Shown: in pieces, positions 1-5,464 of the stretch
Position numbering within the stretch: the first letter of the stretch is position 1
Layout of the letters: each line of letters starts with the position of its first letter
Origin: Bacteroidetes bacterium UBA5697
GTDB lineage: Bacteria > Bacteroidota > Bacteroidia > B-17B0 > Aurantibacillaceae
DNA: 15,437 bases
Reading direction: 5' to 3'
Assembly: GCA_002420145.1 (NCBI GenBank)
Contig: DIHL01000035.1
Location: 1 to 15,437 of the forward strand
The notes under the pieces: model-generated
Databases searched by the model: none
What the model saw: only the letters and a program-made list of their open reading frames with translations
What the model was told of the DNA's origin: nothing
Position numbers and translations under genes: made by a program

Positions 1-539
1 GCAATACGAACCATTCCATCAAAAGCAGAACTAACGGTATCTCCAGTTTCTAAATCAATATCAGTTCCATAATGAGGTCTTCTTTTTCTCCAACCAAATT
101 CAGAAGTTACATTTCCACTAAAAGGTAATACAAATCCACAATCTGTAGGTTCTGTTAAAGTTATTGTCGCAGAATCCTTTTTGAAACATTGTGCAAATGA
201 ATAAGGGTGAATAGTAGCAGTATCCCAACTTGCATATAAATCATTTGAAGGAAAAGCTAATAAAGAATCTACTTCTTCACCACCTTCTTCATCATGATTA
301 TGTTCGTCAGATGAAATGGCTAAAATTAAAGGATTAATAGCTGTTTTAGTTGTATCATCCTTTTTTACTACTTTCTTTTTCCCATCATCTTTTACTGGTT
401 TTTCATCAGGAGAAAGAGTATTGAAAGTGAAAATAGTTTTTGGCGTAATAGTTGCATTTAAATCGTTTGGTGAAAACGCACTTAATACCAATGATGCAGA
501 CATCATTAGTAAAAAAGTAGATATTTTGTTAGTTTTCAC
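1..539 (-). CDS. M23 (LytM-type) metallopeptidase, N-terminal part, runs off the left edge
   Basis: My own reading of the minus strand gives an open frame from a GTG at 539 to the window edge (179 codons, C-terminus missing). Residues 1-22 form a signal peptide (MSASLVLSAFS core). Residues 44-95 are a charged, low-complexity linker rich in K, D, E and H. From about 136 the start of an M23 domain is visible: FVLPFSGNVTSEFGWR followed by HYGTD at 156-160, the HxxxD pair that binds zinc in this family; the second zinc motif (HxH) would lie outside the window. The family cleaves peptidoglycan cross-bridges in the periplasm. No ATG exists between the upstream stop (575-573) and the GTG, and the tandem ATGs at codons 12-13 would cut the signal peptide. 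A promoter-like pair lies just upstream. A plus-strand open frame at 316-543 is its antisense shadow. The fold call is firm; the exact substrate is unknown. Confidence 0.85.
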   Translation of the reverse strand, partial: MKTNKISTFLLMMSASLVLSAFSPNDLNATITPKTIFTFNTLSPDEKPVKDDGKKKVVKKDDTTKTAINPLILAISSDEHNHDEEGGEEVDSLLAFPSNDLYASWDTATIHPYSFAQCFKKDSATITLTEPTDCGFVLPFSGNVTSEFGWRKRRPHYGTDIDLETGDTVSSAFDGMVRI

Positions 540-704
540 TTGACTTGTTAAATTTTGAGATTTGCAAGTATATTATTTTTATTCTGTAAATGCAATGTTA
601 ATTGATGTTAACAGGTTTGAAGTTATTAACATTTTGGCTTTTTAGCCATTTTCTAAATTGTTTAACTCCCTAATTACAAAAAGGTTACAAAATTGAGGGA
701 AAAT
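540..704. other. Intergenic gap between HsdR-N and M23 genes
   Basis: Besides the promoter candidate, this gap holds a small hairpin (TGGCT/AGCCA with a TTTT loop, 635-648) and a longer weak one (TCCCTAATT paired with AATTGAGGGA, roughly 667-700). On the minus strand neither is followed by a T-run, so I do not call a terminator for the upstream gene. No small gene is evident. Confidence 0.5.
565..595 (-). promoter_or_regulatory. Bacteroidota-type promoter candidate for the M23 peptidase gene
   Basis: On the minus strand a TTG (595-593) is followed after 20 bases by TATACTTG (572-565), one mismatch from the Bacteroidota -7 consensus TAnnTTTG. Spacing is in the usual range and the GTG start lies 25 bases further on. 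Prediction from motif only; AT-rich DNA produces such matches by chance. Confidence 0.4.
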
Positions 705-1166
705 CTAAAATTTTAGCAGGGTTTGGTAGTCAGGAATATCCTTTAACACTTTAGGCAGCTCATTCTCTAATTTCAAAAAAACGTTTTGCAGACCATTACT
801 TAAAAAAACGGCAGGAACGTTTAACTCTAAATTATATCTCAATGCTTGGTTAATTGTTAATTGATTGATTTCAATATGAGGGGCTTTACATTCAATAATC
901 AATAACGGTTTTAATAAAGAATTAAAGACAACGATATCTGTTCTTCGTTTTGTGTTATTCAAAATCAATTGTTTCTCAATTGAAATCATGGACGCTGGAA
1001 CTTGTTTGTATTGAATTAAAAAATGGATGATATGTTGTCTTACCCATTCTTCTGGAGTGATATCTACAAATTTTTTTCTAACAATATCAAATACTTGCAT
1101 AGAACCTTTTTCGTTTTTTTGGAAACGAAATTCTACTTCAGGGAAATTTAATTTAGGTAATGACAC
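705..1166 (-). CDS. Stand-alone HsdR-N-like (HSDR_N_2) nuclease-fold protein
   Basis: A 153-residue protein matching the N-terminal nuclease domain of type I restriction enzyme R subunits (HSDR_N_2 family, recognised from memory). The core reads EEWVRQHIIHFLI (39-51), IEKQL (63-67), RRTDIVVF (74-81) and LLIIECKAP (88-96). D77 with E92-x-K94 gives the PD-(D/E)xK metal-binding set, so the fold looks catalytically complete. There is no helicase domain and no hsdM or hsdS nearby, and the length is that of the whole stand-alone family, so it is not a truncated restriction gene. Such single-domain proteins are widespread in Bacteroidota and their role is unknown; a DNA repair or housekeeping role is as likely as defence. 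It is divergent from amn, with 93 bases between the starts. Confidence 0.88.
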   Translation of the reverse strand: MSLPKLNFPEVEFRFQKNEKGSMQVFDIVRKKFVDITPEEWVRQHIIHFLIQYKQVPASMISIEKQLILNNTKRRTDIVVFNSLLKPLLIIECKAPHIEINQLTINQALRYNLELNVPAVFLSNGLQNVFLKLENELPKVLKDIPDYQTLLKF

Positions 1167-1259
1167 AATCCAAAATAATTTGATAAAGATATGGTAAAAT
1201 AATAATGTAGTTAAGATAATAAAACTTTTGTACCTTAGCTTAATTATAAAATCAGATGC

Positions 1260-2030
1260 ATGAAGACGAAAGCAGAAATTGTAAATAACTGGTTACCACG
1301 TTATACGGGAAAAAAAATAGAAGAATTTGGCGAATACATACTTCTAACCAACTTTGGTGGTTATGTGAAAATGTTTGCAGAATGGAATGGAGTAGAGGTT
1401 GAAGGACTTGATAGACCAATGCAAACTGCTACAGCAGAAGGAATTACAATTATTAATTTCAGCATGGGTAGTGCCATGGCTGCAACCATTATGGATTTAC
1501 TAACAGCCATTAATCCTAAAGCAGTTTTGTTTTTAGGGAAATGTGGCGGTTTAAAAAAGAAAAATCAAATAGGGGATTTAATTTTACCAATAGCTGCCAT
1601 ACGTGGAGAAGGAACCTCAAATGATTATTTTCCAAGCGAAGTTCCAGCATTACCATCTTTTAATTTGCAAAAAGCAATTTCATATACTATTCGTTTAAGC
1701 GGAAGAGATTATTGGACTGGAACAGTTTATACAACCAATAGAAGAGTATGGGAGCATGATGAGGCTTTTAAAGAATATTTAAGAGTAATTCGTGCCATGG
1801 CAATTGATATGGAAACCGCTACTATTTTTAGTGTTGGCTTTCACAACGAAATTCCTGTTGGAGCATTATTATTAGTGAGCGATCAGCCAATGATACCAGA
1901 AGGCGTTAAAACAGAAGAAAGCGATAAAAAAGTAACTAATGATTTTGTAAACGACCATTTACGTATTGGTATCGATTCCTTAAAAGAATTACAAAAAGCT
2001 GGTATTTCCGTTAAACACTTAAAGTTTTAA
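1260..2030 (+). CDS. amn: AMP nucleosidase
   Basis: A 256-residue enzyme of the short Bacteroidota AMP nucleosidase type, in the PNP/UDP phosphorylase superfamily. It hydrolyses AMP to adenine and ribose 5-phosphate in the cytoplasm, linking adenylate level to purine salvage. Visible motifs are NFGGY (31-35), VLFLGKCGGL (89-98, nucleoside/phosphate-site loop), AIDMETATIF (181-190, with E185 as the expected ribose-binding residue) and LLVSDQP (204-210, with D208 in the base site). It lacks the extra N-terminal domain of the E. coli Amn protein. The ATG at 1260 is preceded by a TACCTTAG box (1231-1238) resembling a -7 element but without a clear TTG. The gene ends in a 4-bp tail-to-tail overlap with the DUF4421 gene. 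Function assignment is strong. Confidence 0.93.
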   Translation: MKTKAEIVNNWLPRYTGKKIEEFGEYILLTNFGGYVKMFAEWNGVEVEGLDRPMQTATAEGITIINFSMGSAMAATIMDLLTAINPKAVLFLGKCGGLKKKNQIGDLILPIAAIRGEGTSNDYFPSEVPALPSFNLQKAISYTIRLSGRDYWTGTVYTTNRRVWEHDEAFKEYLRVIRAMAIDMETATIFSVGFHNEIPVGALLLVSDQPMIPEGVKTEESDKKVTNDFVNDHLRIGIDSLKELQKAGISVKHLKF

Positions 2031-2036
2031 AACTTT
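2021..2036. other. 16-bp perfect palindrome over two overlapping stop codons
   Basis: AAAGTTTTAAAACTTT reads the same on both strands and contains both TAA stops of the convergent genes amn and DUF4421, which share bases 2027-2030. Both proteins therefore end in Lys-Phe (AAG TTT TAA). The 6-bp A/T stem is too weak to call a bidirectional terminator. Confidence 0.5.
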
Positions 2037-3085
2037 TTATACCATTTATTTTCTTGGAATTTTTTATAAAACTTTGGTGTTTTATTAGGAATCCTTGCGC
2101 CTATTAAAAAGTTAACAGCTCCATATTTTGATAAATAACTTACTTGACTGGCATTGTACCAACTAAAATCGGATGAGCCATTGAGTAGTACAAAAAAGTG
2201 TTTAAAATTTAAACCTATCGAGGCTCTGAAATCTCCCGAAATGGAAGTGTAGAATATAGTTTTAGAAGGAGGCGCATCAGAATAATGATATTTTCGCCAT
2301 TGTTCCTCTGGCCCAATAATTAAGGTTAAATTCATAAAAAAGGATTTCCATAAAACTAAGTTAGCACTAGCTCCACCATACACAGAAAAAGCAAATACAT
2401 TTAATCCATTTAATGACTTTTGACTTCCGTAGTAATCTCGAACTGGTAGAGGAAAAAATGAACTGTCGGAATTGACTCGATTGTAATATAAGTTGGCTGA
2501 TAATACAAAGCTAAATGCTGATTTGAGTTGATGGCAAATGCATGAATATCCTGATTTGAAAGAGAACTTGTTTGAGTTTGTGAAAAATAAAAATTTGGTT
2601 TTATACGATTCTGAATTAATATTTGGATACTGGTCGTATATTCCTGTTCTTTTGAAACTTGTATCGTACGAAACGGTATTTTTATTATAAAAGCCTTTAT
2701 AGCTTCTGTAAGAGTTTTCTAAAATCCATCGATCTCCACCAAAATTTAATCCAATGTTTCTAAACTTAGTGTCGCCTTTTTGTTTAGCCTGCCCTGTAGG
2801 ATTTTTAAAACCAATTGAGAAGTTAAATTTATCGTAATTAATCTCGATGCCAGAAATTAAATTTGATTCAGCAAGATAATTTACATTTGATTGTTTTAAA
2901 GAATCTTTTGTGATTTGTTGACTTAAATCCATGCCGTAACTCCTGTATGATTGAAAAATAGCGACGATAAATTTGTCTTTGTACCTCACATAGTAGTTAG
3001 AATCGCAAGTAAATTGTTTTTTTTGAGCATAAACTCCAAGAGAGCAAAACAGTATAATAAATAAATTAATTACACCTTTCTTAAT
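2027..3085 (-). CDS. DUF4421 outer-membrane protein with apparent ATT start
   Basis: The body resembles DUF4421, a Bacteroidota family of predicted outer-membrane beta-barrels of unknown function: alternating aromatic/polar strands, IGLNFGGDRWILENSYRSYKGFY, and an aromatic-rich C-terminus. The longest frame with a usual start begins at a GTG (2989), giving 320 residues, but that would leave the protein without a signal sequence. The same frame stays open upstream to a TAA at 3124-3122. It encodes an ideal export signal, KKGVINLFIILFCSLGVYAQ, with cleavage after Ala and before Gln. No ATG, GTG or TTG occurs in that stretch. The best-placed codon is ATT at 3085, giving (M)KKGVINLF... and a 352-residue precursor; ATC and ATT codons at 3115-3107 are alternatives. 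Either a rare start codon is used, or the start has mutated. The gene is convergent with amn. Confidence 0.72.
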   Translation of the reverse strand: MKKGVINLFIILFCSLGVYAQKKQFTCDSNYYVRYKDKFIVAIFQSYRSYGMDLSQQITKDSLKQSNVNYLAESNLISGIEINYDKFNFSIGFKNPTGQAKQKGDTKFRNIGLNFGGDRWILENSYRSYKGFYNKNTVSYDTSFKRTGIYDQYPNINSESYKTKFLFFTNSNKFSFKSGYSCICHQLKSAFSFVLSANLYYNRVNSDSSFFPLPVRDYYGSQKSLNGLNVFAFSVYGGASANLVLWKSFFMNLTLIIGPEEQWRKYHYSDAPPSKTIFYTSISGDFRASIGLNFKHFFVLLNGSSDFSWYNASQVSYLSKYGAVNFLIGARIPNKTPKFYKKFQENKWYKKF

Positions 3086-3307
3086 GAGTATTTGTAATGG
3101 ATGTTTAATAATGATTTTGTTTTAATTAATTTTTATAAGAATTAAATTAATAAAAAGTAATTGAACAAAAAAATTAAAGTTTAATTCCTACTACCTAAAT
3201 ATCATCTACTTGTTGGTGAGTGTTATTCCAGATAAAAGTTGTTTCATTTTATATACAAATCAAAAATCGCTAATAAATGAATTGCTAAAATGTTAAAAAA
3301 CAAGCTC
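3086..3307. other. AT-rich gap between ubiX and the DUF4421 gene
   Basis: Very AT-rich, 222 bases. On the minus strand there is a 13-codon open frame (3247-3206, MKQLLSGITLTNK) and a TTG followed after about 21 bases by TAATTCTT, which would place a weak promoter before the ATT start. I see no strong terminator after ubiX and nothing else supportable. Confidence 0.4.
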
Positions 3308-3877
3308 TTACTCAGCCCAACGATAGCTAGAGATATCTAATCCTGCCAAATCTAATGCCCTATCCACCACCGTTGCGGCTAATTCATCAAACGTTTTTGG
3401 ATTACTATAAAATGATGGGGAAGCTGGACAAATAATACCTCCAGCTTGAGTCAACGTTTGCATATTATTAATGTGAATTAAACCGTAAGGAGTATCACGA
3501 ATCATTAAAATTAATTTTCGTCTTTCTTTTAAAATTACATCCGCTGCTCTTGTCGTTAAATCATTACTAATACCTGATGCAATTCGAGCCATGGTTCCCA
3601 TGCTGCATGGACAAATAATCATGGTATTATACTTGGCAGAACCAGACGCAAAAGGTGCATAAAAATTATTCTTGTCGTAAAAAGTAAATTGAGTATAATT
3701 TTTATAATCTTCATTGCCTAATTCATGTTTCCATACATCTCTGGCATTATCACTCATTACTATACCAATCTGTTCAATTTGGTCTGATAGCTTTGCTAAT
3801 TTTTCTAATAGAACTTTTGCGTAAATACTTCCGCTCGCTCCAGTTATAGACACAACTATTTTGTGTTTTTTAGTCAT
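3308..3877 (-). CDS. ubiX: UbiX/Pad1-type flavin prenyltransferase
   Basis: A 189-residue UbiX-family protein, which joins a dimethylallyl group to reduced FMN to make prenylated FMN, the cofactor of UbiD-type decarboxylases. Seen in order: VVSITGASGSIYA (8-20, Rossmann-like loop with S15), MIICPCSMGTMARIASG (86-102, flavin phosphate site), SNDLTTRAADVILKERRKLILMIRDTP (104-130), PSFY (154-157) and VVDRALDL (170-177), covering the usual conserved tyrosine and arginine. Length is normal. No UbiD partner is in the window. The ATG overlaps the end of the upstream barrel gene by 8 bases (ATGACTAA), so the two are probably translated together. The pathway served (quinone synthesis or another decarboxylation) cannot be told from here. 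Confidence 0.95.
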   Translation of the reverse strand: MTKKHKIVVSITGASGSIYAKVLLEKLAKLSDQIEQIGIVMSDNARDVWKHELGNEDYKNYTQFTFYDKNNFYAPFASGSAKYNTMIICPCSMGTMARIASGISNDLTTRAADVILKERRKLILMIRDTPYGLIHINNMQTLTQAGGIICPASPSFYSNPKTFDELAATVVDRALDLAGLDISSYRWAE

Positions 3878-4583
3878 GTTTCTTTGTTGGTTTAATTCTG
3901 TATCCTAATGTGAATTCTAAGATATTATTATAATATCCTTTGTTAAACGTTCGAGCGAGGATATTGTTGTAATAGATAGCTTGTTTTGTTCTATTGGGTC
4001 TTGTTGTTATAAATGAATTACTAGTTCTAAAATTTACAAACCACTTTTTATTGATGTTATAACCTAATCCTATTTTAACAGAATAGTCAAATTTTTGAAA
4101 AGGGTACATCCCTGTAAATACCATGTTTTGATCGGCTTCGTAGTAATTAATTAAGTAAGCCGCAGATACTCCTATGTCAAATAAAAACTTTTTTTGAGTA
4201 TAGGTTACTAAAAGAGGAAATTCTAAATAATTTAAATTTAAATAATAAGCAGTTAAATCTCCTTTGTCGGGTTTGGGATTTTTTTGAGCACCTTTTTGAA
4301 CAAATATGAAAGATAAATTCATGCTGGCCTTTTCTGAAAAAATAGATTCTATTCCAATTCCGCCCATACCACCTAATTTATTGTATCCACTATAAGCATC
4401 GCCATGTACTTGAGATGGCGAAACCCCTGCTGTTAATAATAGATTAAACGCATTCTTTCCTGCCTTGCCGGCAGGCAACTTTTCTTGACCGAAAAAGGAA
4501 AAAGGAATAAAAAGGGCTATGACTAATAAGGTTTTCAAAACAGGATAAAGATAATTAAAATCTAGATATATTGTTTTAACCAA
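3870..4583 (-). CDS. Outer-membrane beta-barrel protein (OMP_b-brl_2 / PorT-like family)
   Basis: A secreted protein with the features of the small PorT-like barrel family: LLTAGVSPSQVHGD..GYNKLGGMGGIGIES, then paired amphipathic strands (YYLNLNYLEFPLLVTYTQKKFLFDIGVSAAYLI) and a final strand YYNNILEFTLGYRI. I have no evidence that it is PorT itself. The ATG at 4583 overlaps the upstream gene by 22 bases and puts 15 odd residues before the signal peptide. A TTG at 4538 gives (M)KTLLVIALFIPFSFFGQE, a cleaner signal peptide with a 23-base gap to the upstream stop, and I think it the likelier start (222 residues). Just after the cleavage region, eight codons (LPAGKAGK) come from a palindromic insertion (see 4455-4482). 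It overlaps ubiX by 8 bases downstream. Confidence 0.8.
   Translation of the reverse strand: MVKTIYLDFNYLYPVLKTLLVIALFIPFSFFGQEKLPAGKAGKNAFNLLLTAGVSPSQVHGDAYSGYNKLGGMGGIGIESIFSEKASMNLSFIFVQKGAQKNPKPDKGDLTAYYLNLNYLEFPLLVTYTQKKFLFDIGVSAAYLINYYEADQNMVFTGMYPFQKFDYSVKIGLGYNINKKWFVNFRTSNSFITTRPNRTKQAIYYNNILARTFNKGYYNNILEFTLGYRIKPTKKHD
4455..4482 (-). repeat. 20-bp GC-rich palindromic element inserted in frame, flanked by CTTT repeats
   Basis: Plus-strand CCTGCCTTGCCGGCAGGCAA (4459-4478) is far more GC-rich than its surroundings and contains the inverted repeat CCTGCC/GGCAGG and also TTGCC/GGCAA. Directly on both sides is CTTT (4455-4458 and 4479-4482), as left by a 4-bp target duplication. Removing one CTTT plus the 20-mer takes out exactly 24 bases and restores GQEKNAF in the host protein. 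From memory, peptides such as LPAGKAG recur in many unrelated Bacteroidota proteins, suggesting a dispersed short mobile repeat. No repeat search was possible. Confidence 0.65.
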
Positions 4584-4942
4584 GTAATCGCCTCATTTTT
4601 ATCGTTGAAAAATTTTGTTGGGCGTTGAGGCTTATAAATTTTTAGATAAAAATTACCTAATAGTTTTTGTGAGATAGAACTTACAATAAACGCTGCGCAT
4701 TTAGAGTAGGGCATATTTTCGTTAACGGAAACATATTTTAATGTTTCGGTGTTGGTAGTAGAATACTGGCCTCCAGAAATTAATGTTGGTAATTTTGAAC
4801 CACTTAATTGTTTTTGAGCATTTATGATAAGATGAATATCGTCAATAAAAATCTCAACATTGTCTTTTATAGATAACTCATAATATCCAGTTTCATTAAA
4901 TGAAAGAATAAATTTATTTTCTGAAATAGATTTTGTCAACAC
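4562..4942 (-). CDS. STAS-like small protein, second of a tandem pair
   Basis: A 126-residue cytoplasmic-looking protein with no signal peptide or membrane segment, clearly paralogous to the gene just upstream. Both share NAQ..L.G.KLP.L (42-54), TTN (62-64), a helix ending SQKLLGNFYLKI (90-101), and RPTKFFNDKNEAITWLK (107-123). The pattern of an alpha/beta domain with a closing 'F.d+.EAi.WL' helix fits the SpoIIAA/STAS-like families of Bacteroidota (DUF7793-type, named from memory); function is unknown. The frame opens after the upstream stop without any ATG: GTG at 4942 is used here, TTG at 4939 is the next option. The start lies 30 bases after the upstream stop, and the end runs close to or into the barrel gene, so all four genes look co-transcribed. 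Confidence 0.75.
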   Translation of the reverse strand: MLTKSISENKFILSFNETGYYELSIKDNVEIFIDDIHLIINAQKQLSGSKLPTLISGGQYSTTNTETLKYVSVNENMPYSKCAAFIVSSISQKLLGNFYLKIYKPQRPTKFFNDKNEAITWLKQYI

Positions 4943-4972
4943 GAATAATTTTATGCTTACATAACAAACGAA

Positions 4973-5356
4973 CTATAGAAAAGGTTTTAACCAATTGATA
5001 GCTTCATCTTTATCATTAAAAAACTTCGTTGGTCTTTCAGGTTTATTGATTTTAATATAAAAATTTGCTAATATTTTTTGAGCCATTGATTTTATAACAA
5101 ATGCATCAGCTTTTGAATTGGGATTGTTTTTGTTTTTAGAAATAGTAGTTAAAAGTTCAGAATTAGTAGTAGCATGTTCGGCGCATAAAACTAAAACCGG
5201 TAATTTTTCACCTCCCAATTCATTTTGGGCGTTCACTAATTTTTTTAAATCATCAACCGTAAATTCTTCTGAGTCATTTACGGAAACTTTATAAAATCCA
5301 AAATCGCTGATTTCGATTTCAAAATTAGGAAAGGTTATTTTTTTAGATAAAGTCAA
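4973..5356 (-). CDS. STAS-like small protein, first of a tandem pair
   Basis: A 127-residue protein that aligns with its downstream neighbour over the full length: FGFYKVSVNDSEEFTVDD (19-36), LVNAQNELGGEKLPVL (40-55), TTNSELL (63-69), KSMAQKILANFYIKINKPERPTKFFNDKDEAINWLKPFL (89-127). No catalytic motif is seen. The likely fold is STAS/SpoIIAA-like, which usually means protein-protein interaction or phospho-switch domains, but no kinase or sigma-factor gene is adjacent. The frame has no ATG before codon 90. TTG at 5356 is used here; ATT at 5365 followed by AAA AAA is an alternative resembling the DUF4421 case. It is first in a four-gene minus-strand cluster and has a promoter candidate upstream. 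Confidence 0.75.
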   Translation of the reverse strand: MTLSKKITFPNFEIEISDFGFYKVSVNDSEEFTVDDLKKLVNAQNELGGEKLPVLVLCAEHATTNSELLTTISKNKNNPNSKADAFVIKSMAQKILANFYIKINKPERPTKFFNDKDEAINWLKPFL

Positions 5357-5383
5357 TTTTTTAATGGACGTAAATGATTATTT

Positions 5384-5413
5384 TGAAGATAAATTTAATA
5401 AATAGAAACCCAA
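5384..5413 (-). promoter_or_regulatory. Promoter candidate for the STAS-like/barrel/ubiX cluster
   Basis: On the minus strand TTG (5413-5411) is followed after 19 bases by TATCTTCA (5391-5384), two mismatches from TAnnTTTG, about 28 bases before the TTG start. It lies just beyond the pruA terminator, where a new promoter is needed. Motif evidence only. Confidence 0.33.
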
Positions 5414-5429
5414 TCTCCAAATATTATAC

Positions 5430-5463
5430 AAAAAATCCCCCGATTAATTTCGGAGGATTTTTT
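5430..5463 (-). terminator. Rho-independent terminator of pruA
   Basis: A 14-bp stem (5430-5443 with 5450-5463, one G-T wobble) around a 6-base loop. Its core is TCCTCCGA paired with TCGGGGGA, flanked by A6 and T6 runs. It begins two bases after the pruA stop codon on the minus strand. The A-run makes it usable in both directions, but no plus-strand gene ends here. Confidence 0.88.
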
Positions 5464-5464
5464 A

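Noticed and set aside
316..543. Plus-strand open frame of 75 codons with a hydrophobic start
   Set aside because: Exactly antisense to the M23 peptidase signal peptide and linker, which have clear protein motifs on the minus strand.
635..648. TGGCT/AGCCA hairpin as a terminator for the HsdR-N gene
   Set aside because: Five-bp stem and no T-run on the minus strand after it.
705..1166. Remnant of a type I restriction system
   Set aside because: Full length for the stand-alone family, active-site residues intact, and no hsdM, hsdS or helicase remnants around it.
3206..3247. 13-codon open frame (MKQLLSGITLTNK) on the minus strand upstream of the DUF4421 gene
   Set aside because: Too short to support as a leader peptide, with no attenuator-like hairpins after it; chance occurrence is likely.
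4973..5356. Toxin-antitoxin pair formed with the neighbour at 4562-4942
   Set aside because: The two proteins are paralogs of equal size with no toxin motif, and sit in a longer cluster with ubiX.
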